From assembly GCA_025457785.1 (NCBI GenBank), contig JALOTS010000151.1, forward strand, positions 1 to 5,801: a stretch of DNA of 5,801 bases, read 5' to 3'. Position 1 is the stretch's first letter, and the number at the start of each line of letters is the position of its first letter. The position numbers and the translations under genes were made by a program. The notes below the pieces were generated by a model that was not told the origin of the DNA, did no database searches, and saw only the letters and a list, made by a program, of their open reading frames with translations. Below are positions 1 to 5,742 of this stretch, one piece after another. Origin of the DNA: Pontiellaceae bacterium (GTDB taxonomy: Bacteria > Verrucomicrobiota > Kiritimatiellia > Kiritimatiellales > Tichowtungiaceae).

Positions 1-6
1 CATCAT
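1..6 (-). CDS. Start codon(s) of a gene running off the left edge
   Basis: On the minus strand the bases at 6-1 read ATGATG. The first ATG overlaps the TGA stop of the upstream gene in a 4-base ATGA junction (6-3), the usual geometry for translational coupling. An AGAGGA ribosome-binding-like sequence lies just upstream of the ATG pair, directly abutting the first ATG and three bases from the second, so the second ATG has the better though still short spacing. Only two codons are visible, so the product cannot be named and the existence of the gene is inferred from the junction alone. Confidence 0.35.
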
Positions 7-383
7 TCCTCTTGCGTGATGTCGTCCAGGCTCAAATCGCCGTGAATCCGGATGATGCCGTTTTCTTCCGAGACGTGCAGGTCGCGTCCCGGAAAGGCTT
101 CCGGAATCCGCTTCTCCAATTGCTGAAAAACTTTTTGTCTGATCTCCGCCCGGATTTCTTCTGAAACCCGCAACAGGGTGGAGATGCGGATTTCGACAAT
201 ATAGCCTGGTCCGAGCTTAGAGCCGTAACCGACGGAAAAGGCCGCGCCCACATTGAACAGGCCGTCATCTTCCGGGTTGGCGGTGGCCCCTCGTTTGGAG
301 CGGGACGGGTGAAGCGTGTACCGCCCGCCGTACTCGGTTTCGAGTTCGTGGTCAATGGCATCGAAGACGCTTTTGAGCTTCAT
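3..383 (-). CDS. Small protein of unknown function
   Basis: This frame encodes about 126 residues beginning MKLKSVFDAIDHELE. I do not recognise the family. It has no signal peptide or membrane segment and is rich in charged residues, so it is probably cytoplasmic. A Gly-rich central stretch (FNVGAAFSVGYGSKLGPGY) is followed by a predicted strand and a long charged helix (VSEEIRAEIRQKVFQQLEKR). The C-terminus is strand-like and acidic. ATG at 383 was chosen as the start. A TTG at 413 would add ten residues and has an AAGGA about 9 bases upstream, but the added residues mostly translate a purine-rich, leader-like sequence. The gene lies 35 bp after the DUF481-like gene (5 bp with the TTG start) on the same strand, so the two are probably co-transcribed. 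Its stop overlaps the next start codon (ATGA). Coding status is fairly secure; function is unknown. Confidence 0.75.
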   Translation of the reverse strand: MKLKSVFDAIDHELETEYGGRYTLHPSRSKRGATANPEDDGLFNVGAAFSVGYGSKLGPGYIVEIRISTLLRVSEEIRAEIRQKVFQQLEKRIPEAFPGRDLHVSEENGIIRIHGDLSLDDITQEE

Positions 384-418
384 CTCCCATACTCTGACCT
401 TTTCTCCGCGCAAACCGG

Positions 419-1453
419 TTATTCCTTCGTTGCGGAAATCGCAGCGTACCAGGTGCTATCCAGACGGTCGCGGTCGCCCTGCGGACGGTTGTTATAGTCG
501 TTGCGGATTCCAAGTTTGATTTTCCACCATTCGGCAGTGACGGGGAGCGCCAGATAGGAGTCCTGTGTGATCAGGCAGTCTTTGAGATTTTCAACGGAAG
601 GTGTGTAGGTCAGATCGTTTTTGACTTCCCAGCGGGTTTTAAAGCGGTAGAAGTGAGAGAGTCCGAAGTCCAGTCCCGTAAAACCGTCGTTTTTTGCGGC
701 ATCTGTGTACTGCTCATAACGGTATGAAAGACCGGCGCAGGCCGAGAGTTTATAGATGGCTGTATCGGACCATCGGTAGGAAAGACCGCTTGCTGCGGTG
801 GAGCGCAGATCGAGGTTTTCATATTCATCCTTTTCGAACTCGGCACGGATGTACCAGCCCAGGGGACTGAGGACGTACCAGGAATATTGACCGCCGGCAA
901 CGCTTTCATTGGCGGTTTCAGTCCCTTCGGTTCTGGTTTGAGAATAACGTCCGTACATTTTCAGTTCGTTTTTCGGGCCGGACAGAACGGACATTAAAGA
1001 GGCGGCTATGTTCCGCTGGGATGTGTTTCCCGATTTTCCGGACGCTTGAGCTGTCAGGTCGGTTTTCCATTTGCGCTGTTTTGCGGCGAGTTCCGCTTTA
1101 CGGGCGGTTTCTTTTGGATCTTCTGCGCCTTGCGGCCAGAGTTCTTTTATGCGGGTCAATGCAATTTCCGTTTCTCCGATGTTCACGTTTCCCGATGCGG
1201 AGGGGTTGATTGAACCGGTTAAAACCGATTCATCATTCAGTCGGACGGACGCGGCCTGCGAAACCGACAGCCCGCTGACACCGGTTCGCGGAATACGGAG
1301 TGAACCGGCGGATTCAGTTTGAATGGTCAGGGTTTCGGCGGAGAGCGAGGTGACGGTGCCCTGAATGACGGAGCCGTCGGTTGTGCGAACTTCATCGGCC
1401 ATCAGGAGAGAACCCAGTGCGAGGCTGATTGTAAAAACGGCTGCTTGGTTCAT
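419..1453 (-). CDS. DUF481-like outer-membrane beta-barrel protein
   Basis: This 344-residue protein is probably exported to the outer membrane. Residues 1-19 form a hydrophobic signal peptide ending LLMA, with likely cleavage before DEV. The n-region (MNQAA) has no Lys or Arg, which is unusual. Residues about 20-107 contain two similar strand-rich units, the first starting at TTDGSVIQGTV and the second at LNDESVLTGSI, each ending in an IPRTGVSGL or LTRIKELW type turn. A basic linker follows (about 110-135). Residues about 140-344 have alternating aromatic strands typical of DUF481/YdiY-type barrels, including GWYIRAEFEKDEYENLDLR followed by a GLSYRW strand. No enzymatic role is evident. DUF481 proteins are described as salt-induced outer-membrane proteins, but the substrate or function here is unknown. 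The start at 1453 has AAAGGA about 9 bases upstream. A terminator-like hairpin upstream suggests transcription separate from smpB, although I see no convincing promoter in the 54 bp between them. The unknown small gene follows closely. Confidence 0.8.
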   Translation of the reverse strand: MNQAAVFTISLALGSLLMADEVRTTDGSVIQGTVTSLSAETLTIQTESAGSLRIPRTGVSGLSVSQAASVRLNDESVLTGSINPSASGNVNIGETEIALTRIKELWPQGAEDPKETARKAELAAKQRKWKTDLTAQASGKSGNTSQRNIAASLMSVLSGPKNELKMYGRYSQTRTEGTETANESVAGGQYSWYVLSPLGWYIRAEFEKDEYENLDLRSTAASGLSYRWSDTAIYKLSACAGLSYRYEQYTDAAKNDGFTGLDFGLSHFYRFKTRWEVKNDLTYTPSVENLKDCLITQDSYLALPVTAEWWKIKLGIRNDYNNRPQGDRDRLDSTWYAAISATKE

Positions 1454-1507
1454 AAGAGGCGATCCTTTCGGTTTGTTATGGGTTTGCTGTTGGCGCGGAG
1501 TCTAAAC

Positions 1508-1535
1508 AAAAAGTTCCGAGGGGTGGAATCTTTTT
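1508..1535 (-). terminator. Rho-independent terminator after smpB (possibly bidirectional)
   Basis: Just downstream of smpB on the minus strand, an A-tract is followed by a stem of TTCC (1528-1525) pairing with GGAA (1517-1514) around a 7-base loop. The stem is extended by A-T pairs past one A-C mismatch and one G-T pair, and ends in a run of five T on the transcribed strand. The symmetric A and T tracts would also let it work on the plus strand, although no plus-strand gene ends here. The GC part of the stem is short, so strength is uncertain. It probably separates smpB from the DUF481-like gene. Confidence 0.5.
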
Positions 1536-1557
1536 CTGGTTTCAAAAAACATTCAGC

Positions 1558-2040
1558 TTATCTCCGGCTGTTGCGCATAGCGCGGCGGGCCTCCATGTCG
1601 GAAGTTTTTTTCTTAAGGGTCTCGCGTTTATCCACGGTGTCTTTGCCTTTGCACAGCGCCAGTTCGATTTTTACCTTTCCGCCTTTCAGATAGGCTTTGA
1701 GCGGCACGAGCGTCAGCCCCTTTTCGGCGGTTTTACTCTGAAGGCGGAGGATTTCTTTTTTGTGCAGCAGCAGGCGGCGGGCGCGGTTTGCCGCATGATT
1801 ATGAATGTTGCCGTGCGAGTAGGGCTGGATGGTCAGTTGAAGGACTTCAACCTGTCCGTTTTCAATATGGGCGTAGGCTTCGTCGATGCGGATGTGCCCG
1901 TCACGGATGGATTTAACCTCGGTGCCGCGCAGTTCAATGCCCGCTTCAAGTTTTTCCAGAACGTGGAAATCCCGGAATGCTTTGCGGTTGGTCGCCAGCA
2001 CGCCGTCCGGGGATCCCTGTTTGTTGTTTTTATCCGCCAT
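1558..2040 (-). CDS. smpB: SsrA-binding protein SmpB
   Basis: SmpB binds tmRNA and carries it to stalled ribosomes for trans-translation, in which the incomplete protein is tagged for proteolysis and the ribosome is released. The 160-residue product has the family's usual length and motif order: ATNRKAFRDF (16-25), GTEVKSIRDG (39-48), the tmRNA-binding PYSHGN (73-78) with NH (81-82), RRLLLHKKEI (88-97), KGLTLVPL (107-114), GKVKIELALCKGK (121-133) and DKRETLK (137-143). A basic C-terminal tail (about 144-160) ends MRNSRR, as expected for the segment that enters the mRNA channel. ATG at 2040 was chosen. A TTG at 2055 would add five residues (MDRLF) that do not belong to the conserved core. The ribosome-binding site is weak for either start, with only a GGAT-like sequence nearby. 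No tmRNA gene was recognised in this window. rpoZ lies upstream on the same strand, across a 196-bp repeat-bearing gap. Identification is secure. Confidence 0.97.
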   Translation of the reverse strand: MADKNNKQGSPDGVLATNRKAFRDFHVLEKLEAGIELRGTEVKSIRDGHIRIDEAYAHIENGQVEVLQLTIQPYSHGNIHNHAANRARRLLLHKKEILRLQSKTAEKGLTLVPLKAYLKGGKVKIELALCKGKDTVDKRETLKKKTSDMEARRAMRNSRR

Positions 2041-2080
2041 GAATAACCGATCCAAACCGTTCAGTGACTAAAAAGTACAG

Positions 2081-2164
2081 TCCGCAGATGTGCACGGATT
2101 GCCGCAGATAGTCCTTTCCGGTTTCTCCAAAGCCCCTCTGCGGAAATCTGCGGTTATCTGCGGA
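2081..2164. repeat. Imperfect inverted repeat built of 10-bp TCTGCGG units
   Basis: The right arm (2137-2164) consists of 10-bp units TCTGCGGAAA, TCTGCGGTTA and TCTGCGGAA. The left arm (2081-2108) carries the complementary CCGCAGA units at the same 10-bp period. Aligned as an inverted repeat, the 28-base arms match at about 21 positions around a 28-base loop (2109-2136), so the transcript could fold into a long stem-loop. It lies between rpoZ and smpB and overlaps no gene. It resembles dispersed intergenic repeats with CCGCAGAT and ATCTGCGG cores. Its role, such as REP-like element, transcript stabiliser or attenuator, is not shown by the sequence. Confidence 0.7.
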
Positions 2165-2185
2165 AAAAATTTTATTTCGGAAGCG

Positions 2186-2205
2186 CCGCGCCGGATGTTG
2201 CGCGG
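2186..2205 (-). terminator. GC hairpin downstream of rpoZ, possible terminator
   Basis: A perfect 6-bp stem (CCGCGC with GCGCGG) encloses an 8-base loop 31 bases after the rpoZ stop. On the minus strand it is followed about 15 bases later by an AAAATTTTTT stretch rather than an immediate T-run. It is therefore not a classic intrinsic terminator, and it could also just protect the 3' end of the rpoZ transcript. Confidence 0.35.
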
Positions 2206-2236
2206 TTAAATGAAGTTGATAAAAGGGTACGGAGCG

Positions 2237-2497
2237 CTAGAGAATGATATCGGCGCCTTCATCAAACACGTCGAAGGACGTTCCCATATCAATGGGCTGA
2301 ACCCCCATTTCGACGGTCAGTTTGCCTTCGACAATTTCCTTGAGGACGACATCATGAAAGTCCTGTTCCGGGAAGTCCCGTTTGACCATCGGGCGTTCGC
2401 CGCGAATGAGTTGACGGGTCCGGTAGGAAACAAGATTCACCAGTGTCGGGATGCTTCCGATTTTTTCTTCTGCTTTACTCAGGTATTCGAAGTTCAT
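2237..2497 (-). CDS. rpoZ: DNA-directed RNA polymerase omega subunit
   Basis: Omega is the small RNA polymerase subunit that wraps the C-terminal part of beta-prime and helps assemble the enzyme. The 86-residue product has the family's length and layout. The N-terminal helix is MNFEYLSKAEEK. The conserved core LVNLVSYRTRQLIRGERPMV (19-38) is the omega signature of the form 'LvnaVa.RarqL..G..p.v'. VVLKEIVEGKL (50-60) matches the family 'A..EI.eGkl' helix, and an acidic tail follows. ATG at 2497 has a strong GAGGAG site 8 bases upstream. A near-consensus sigma70 promoter sits just ahead (TTGACG-17-TATAGT at 2564-2536), so rpoZ probably has its own transcript with a leader of roughly 30 bases. 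In many bacteria rpoZ lies next to gmk; here its neighbours are a TrmJ-like gene and smpB. The divergent sequence means the assignment rests on the core motif and the length. Confidence 0.85.
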   Translation of the reverse strand: MNFEYLSKAEEKIGSIPTLVNLVSYRTRQLIRGERPMVKRDFPEQDFHDVVLKEIVEGKLTVEMGVQPIDMGTSFDVFDEGADIIL

Positions 2498-2504
2498 AAG
2501 ACGG

Positions 2505-2510
2505 GCTCCT
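2505..2510 (-). promoter_or_regulatory. Strong ribosome-binding site of rpoZ
   Basis: The minus strand reads AGAGGAG just upstream of rpoZ, with 8 bases between GAGGAG and the ATG at 2497. It is one of the two strongest Shine-Dalgarno sequences in the window and fixes the rpoZ start. Confidence 0.75.
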
Positions 2511-2535
2511 CTTTTAAAAGGTACAAAGGGGAGGG

Positions 2536-2564
2536 ACTATACGGCCTCTGCCGGGTTGCGTCAA
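2536..2564 (-). promoter_or_regulatory. Sigma70-type promoter for rpoZ
   Basis: On the minus strand the -35 box is TTGACG (2564-2559) and the -10 box is TATAGT (2541-2536), separated by exactly 17 bases. Each box matches five of six consensus positions. Initiation would fall near 2529, about 30 bases before the rpoZ ATG and upstream of its GAGGAG ribosome-binding site. It is the best promoter in the window. Confidence 0.7.
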
Positions 2565-2723
2565 TGGGTAGTTTCCTTGTTTTTTCGCTTAATTTCTCCT
2601 TTTGTCCGGTTTTATCCGGCGGAGCGGGGCAGGTTCTTAAAGTCAGGTTCTTCGTCCGGCGGGTCAAGCTGTCCGTGGAACCGGAGTTTTCTTTTTTGCC
2701 GGATACGAAGAAAACGGGGACGT

Positions 2724-3497
2724 TCATTGTGTTACCGATCCTGACACCTGTTTTTCTCGTTCCCGCTGCAGTGCGGCGGCGACCCAGCGCGACTGTTTGG
2801 CAAGGCCCATCAGGATTTTTACATCATTGCCGGTCAGTTTTCCCCGGCTGAAAATGCGGCGCAGTCCGAGCATCATGTGGTCGAGCTTTTCTTTTTCGCA
2901 GAATCCGGTTTCCAGCATCATCGCGCTCCAGGCGGCGTAGAGCCGCTCGCGCATCGCGCCGTCGGCTTCCGGCGAGCATTCGGCGGGCGGCTCGTAGGCG
3001 GGGGAGCCCGCCAGCAGAAAAAGCTCGTAGCAGCAGACCATCACGGCATGGGAAAGGTTGAGGGAGCGGTACAGTTCGCTGGAGGGAATGTTGATGATGT
3101 GGGTGCAGACAGCGATTTCCTCATTGAAGAGTCCTTTATCCTCGCGCCCGAAAATCAGAGCCGTTTTGTGGTGCGCGGCGGATTCCAAAATAACCGGCGC
3201 GATTTCGCGCGGCAGATAAGCGTGGTCGCGATAAAGGCCGGTGCGGGCGCTGGTTCCGGCCACAACGGTGCAGTCAGCGACTGCGTCTTCCAGTGTTTGG
3301 AACGTTTTGATTTGATCCAGCAGGGGCTCCGCCTTGTATGCCATTTTGCGGGCCTCGTTCCAGTTAAGATCTTCCCTCGGAGAAACTAATGCAAGATCGG
3401 TCAGGCCCATATTCATCATGACACGGCAGATTGAGCCGATATTTCCGGCAAATTTCGGATCAGTCAGAACAATTCGGATGTTTTCGAGCGGATTCAT
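2724..3497 (-). CDS. trmJ: TrmJ-like tRNA 2'-O-methyltransferase (SPOUT/TrmH family)
   Basis: This 257-residue protein belongs to the SPOUT class that methylates ribose 2'-OH using S-adenosylmethionine. TrmJ acts on position 32 of tRNA anticodon loops. The SPOUT motifs are in order: motif 1 NIGSICRVMMNMG (19-31) with the conserved Asn and Arg, motif 2 IFGREDKGLFNEE (115-127), and motif 3 IPSSELYRSLNLSHAVMVCC (137-156), which forms the trefoil knot and cofactor site. Residues about 175-257 form a helical C-terminal extension like that of TrmJ (E. coli TrmJ has about 246 residues), including the LDHMMLGLRRIFSRGKLT segment typical of the family. TrmJ is preferred over TrmL or TrmH because of this extension and motif 2, but the exact tRNA target is inferred. 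ATG at 3497 is preceded by an AT-rich leader with no clear Shine-Dalgarno. The gene diverges from the lipoprotein gene and precedes rpoZ. Confidence 0.9.
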   Translation of the reverse strand: MNPLENIRIVLTDPKFAGNIGSICRVMMNMGLTDLALVSPREDLNWNEARKMAYKAEPLLDQIKTFQTLEDAVADCTVVAGTSARTGLYRDHAYLPREIAPVILESAAHHKTALIFGREDKGLFNEEIAVCTHIINIPSSELYRSLNLSHAVMVCCYELFLLAGSPAYEPPAECSPEADGAMRERLYAAWSAMMLETGFCEKEKLDHMMLGLRRIFSRGKLTGNDVKILMGLAKQSRWVAAALQREREKQVSGSVTQ

Positions 3498-3524
3498 AAA
3501 TTTATATTTTTGGTGCAGGATGGC

Positions 3525-3554
3525 ATAAAAGAAGCTAGTTTACCGTGGTTTCAA
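3525..3554 (-). promoter_or_regulatory. Possible promoter for the trmJ-like gene
   Basis: On the minus strand TTGAAA (3554-3549, five of six consensus positions) and TTTTAT (3530-3525, four of six) are 18 bases apart. This would place initiation near 3518, about 20 bases before the ATG. The match is moderate and the region is AT-rich, so chance is possible. Confidence 0.3.
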
Positions 3555-3564
3555 TTGAGTAAAT

Positions 3565-3570
3565 TAAAAT
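3565..3570 (+). promoter_or_regulatory. Possible -10 box for the lipoprotein and prenyltransferase genes
   Basis: TAAAAT matches the -10 consensus at five of six positions and would place the start near 3577, about 30 bases before the lipoprotein ATG. No good -35 box sits at the right spacing; TTTACC at 3539-3544 is 20 bases away, which is long. Call this a weak candidate within the 109-bp divergent region. Confidence 0.25.
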
Positions 3571-3606
3571 GCACGGCAAGAATGCCGGAAACGGAGGGAA
3601 AATCCT

Positions 3607-4266
3607 ATGAAAATAAAAACAGTTGTTTCGGGGACGGGAATTATTTTGTTATTGGCGGGATGCGCATCGGTTCTTCACCGGCAGGCCACAGTGGCTGACG
3701 GAGTGATTCAGAACAGCGCACTGGGCGTTTCCGGGTTTTCTCTCAAACTTCCGGACGGTTATACACTTTATCAGCCGAATGCCGAAACTCCGCAGGAATG
3801 GAACGAATTGCAGCGTATGGCCATCCGGATTTATGACCTGAACAGGGACTATCATCCGCGCGGAAATGAATTGTTTTACGAGAGTTTTCTGCTGATGTCC
3901 GATACCCGTTGTTTTTTGCTGGTTACCCTCAAGGCCAATGACGCAACGCGCCTGGATCCCGCGATCTTTGACAGCGATCTCCTTTCGCAGGCGGATCTTC
4001 TGCCGCTGTACAACGTGACAGAAAGCCGTTCGGCCGCATCGGGCGGCAGCCGCTTTTCCGGTGTTTTCTGTCGAGGCAGCGCATATGAACGGGACGGCCT
4101 GCTTTTCCCTAAATCGAAGAAAAACAGCCTGATGTTCAACTATGAGGCGTATAAGGTGGATGGCGGGAATCGCGATCAGTATGTGCTGATGGGAATGGCT
4201 TTGCCGGATCACGCCGGATCGCTGACCGCGCCGATGCGGCAAATAATGGACGATATGAAGTTTTAA
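3607..4266 (+). CDS. Lipoprotein of unknown function
   Basis: This is a 219-residue protein with a clear lipoprotein signal: basic MKIK, a hydrophobic stretch and the lipobox LAGC with lipidated Cys at 19, followed by ASVLHRQ. It is therefore predicted to be a periplasm-facing membrane-anchored protein. Residue +2 is Ala rather than Asp, which under the E. coli rule favours the outer membrane. The mature part shows no family I recognise. It contains GVSGFSLKLPDGYTLYQPN (about 40-58), a central LLVTLKAND strand and a C-terminal MALPDHAGSLTAPMRQIMDDMKF segment. The pattern looks like a mixed alpha/beta domain with two further Cys (about 98 and 155). ATG at 3607 has GGAGGG 8 bases upstream, a strong site. 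The prenyltransferase gene begins 36 bp after the stop with no terminator seen between them, so the two are probably co-transcribed. Confidence 0.85.
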   Translation: MKIKTVVSGTGIILLLAGCASVLHRQATVADGVIQNSALGVSGFSLKLPDGYTLYQPNAETPQEWNELQRMAIRIYDLNRDYHPRGNELFYESFLLMSDTRCFLLVTLKANDATRLDPAIFDSDLLSQADLLPLYNVTESRSAASGGSRFSGVFCRGSAYERDGLLFPKSKKNSLMFNYEAYKVDGGNRDQYVLMGMALPDHAGSLTAPMRQIMDDMKF

Positions 4267-4302
4267 CACATTGAATTTTCTCTTTTGAAATACTTCCGTC
4301 CC

Positions 4303-5742
4303 ATGCCTGGAACCTCTACATCCGTCTTGCGCCCCGTTTGCGTCGATCTTGACGGGACGCTGGTAAAGACCGACACCTTTGCGCAGGCCCTGCTGCTGCT
4401 CGTGCGCACTCGTCCCGCCGCATTTTTTTCGGTTTTGCGCTGCGCATCGGGCGGCCTTGCCCTCCTTAAACAGCGTGTTGCGCGGGAAGTTCAGCTCGAC
4501 CCCGCCGCGCTGCCGTACCATCAGGAGCTGCTCGCTTTCCTGAAAAGCGAACGGGCAAAAGGTCGTGAGCTTTTGCTGGTCACGGCATCCGATGTACAGC
4601 CCGCCCGCGCCATTGCCGCATATCTTGGAATTTTTTCCGATGTGATGGCGAGTAACGGCACGATCAATCTGAAGGCTGAACGCAAACGGGACGCGCTGGT
4701 CGCCCGTTTCGGCGAAAAAGGCTTCGACTATGCCGGCAACGCCACAGACGATCTTCCGGTCTGGGAAGCGGGTGCCGCCGTTTTTGCGGTGAACCCCTGT
4801 AATCCGGTTCGCCGCGCACTTGCAGGCCGTCCCGTCCGGTTTTTTGAAGACCGTCCGCCGAAATGGAAAGCCTGGATGAAAGCACTGCGGGTTCATCAGT
4901 GGACGAAAAATGTTCTCATTTTTCTGCCGATGATGCTGGCTCACGAGCTGACAACGCCTTCGCTTTATATCGACGCGGCCTTCGCGTTTTTTTCTTTCAG
5001 CTTCGCGGCCTCGGCCATCTATATTTTAAACGATCTGCTGGATCTTCATGCCGATCAGAATCATCCGCGCAAAAAAAACCGTCCCTTTGCGGCGGGCAAT
5101 CTGAGCCTGTTGGCGGCCGTTATCGCCGCGCCGCTTCTCGTGGTTGCGTCGCTGGGCATCGCGCAGCTTCTTCCTCCTTCTTTCACCTTCATTTTACTGA
5201 TTTATCTGGCGGTCACCACGCTATACTCATGGCGGCTGAAACAGCTTCCGCTGTTCGACGTGCTGACGCTGGCCGGACTCTACACCGTCCGTATTCTGGC
5301 CGGAACCGAAGCCTACGGCATTGAAACATCGATCTGGCTGATTGAATTCTCTGTTGCCCTCTTTTTCAGCCTTGCGCTGGTTAAACGCTACTCGGAGTTG
5401 CGTGAGGCGCTTTTGGCGCATCCCGAAACTATCGGCTCACGCGGGCGCGGCTATCACGCAGTTCATCTCCCCTGGCTGGCCCGCGCCGGAATTTTCAGCG
5501 GCATTCTCTCTGTTGTTGTTTTGATGTTTTACATTAACAGTGAAAAGGTTGTTCAGTTTTACAACAGGCCGTTTCTGCTCTGGCTGCTCTGTCCGCTGCT
5601 TCTCTTCTGGATCGTCCGCGTCTGGAGACTGTCCATGCGCGGAACTCTGTCCGACGACCCGCTTGACTTTGCCGCCCGCGATCCGCAAACGTGGATCATC
5701 GGCATACTCAGTGTTATTGTTTTAATTTCAGGAAGTATTTGA
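4303..5742 (+). CDS. HAD-like phosphatase fused to UbiA-family prenyltransferase
   Basis: This 479-residue two-domain integral membrane protein has its HAD domain at residues about 10-185. Motif I is VDLDGTL (Asp15 and Asp17), motif II LLVTASD (Thr94), and motif IV GNATDDLPVW (Asp149-Asp150). The UbiA domain (about 195-479) has about nine hydrophobic segments. Its first Asp-rich motif NDLLDLHADQNHPRKKNRP (Asn243, Asp244, Asp247, Asp251) and the second YSWRLKQLPLFDV (308-320) bind Mg-diphosphate substrates. The HPxKxxRP form and the RVHQWTKNVLIF entry segment resemble decaprenyl-phosphate phosphoribosyltransferase (DPPR synthase) rather than quinone enzymes. Such HAD-UbiA fusions are a known arrangement. 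A plausible inferred role is transfer of phosphoribose to a polyprenyl phosphate, then dephosphorylation by the HAD domain. ATG at 4303 was chosen over TTG at 4285 because the six extra residues are not domain-conserved; neither start has a good Shine-Dalgarno. The last 16 codons lie in the terminal inverted repeat. Confidence 0.9.
   Translation: MPGTSTSVLRPVCVDLDGTLVKTDTFAQALLLLVRTRPAAFFSVLRCASGGLALLKQRVAREVQLDPAALPYHQELLAFLKSERAKGRELLLVTASDVQPARAIAAYLGIFSDVMASNGTINLKAERKRDALVARFGEKGFDYAGNATDDLPVWEAGAAVFAVNPCNPVRRALAGRPVRFFEDRPPKWKAWMKALRVHQWTKNVLIFLPMMLAHELTTPSLYIDAAFAFFSFSFAASAIYILNDLLDLHADQNHPRKKNRPFAAGNLSLLAAVIAAPLLVVASLGIAQLLPPSFTFILLIYLAVTTLYSWRLKQLPLFDVLTLAGLYTVRILAGTEAYGIETSIWLIEFSVALFFSLALVKRYSELREALLAHPETIGSRGRGYHAVHLPWLARAGIFSGILSVVVLMFYINSEKVVQFYNRPFLLWLLCPLLLFWIVRVWRLSMRGTLSDDPLDFAARDPQTWIIGILSVIVLISGSI

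Noticed and set aside
2056..2236. Possible tmRNA (ssrA) gene next to smpB
   Set aside because: The region is only about 180 bases and shows neither a tRNA-Ala-like end nor a tag reading frame. It holds the periodic repeat and a GC hairpin instead.
2630..2652. Direct repeat of CAGGTTCTT at 14-bp spacing
   Set aside because: Two 9-base copies in a spacer are easily chance, and no further copies or partner motif were seen.
2210..2851. 213-codon plus-strand open frame across rpoZ and the spacer
   Set aside because: It runs antisense to rpoZ and the 3' end of trmJ, and the peptide has no recognisable motifs or good start signal.
2877..3389. 170-codon plus-strand open frame inside trmJ
   Set aside because: It is fully antisense to trmJ, whose SPOUT motifs are unmistakable, and is rich in Gly, Val and Phe as expected of a shadow.
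3649..4944. Long 431-codon minus-strand open frame opposite the lipoprotein and prenyltransferase genes
   Set aside because: It is antisense to two well-supported genes, has a composition rich in His, Arg and Gln typical of a complementary-strand shadow, and shows no domain.
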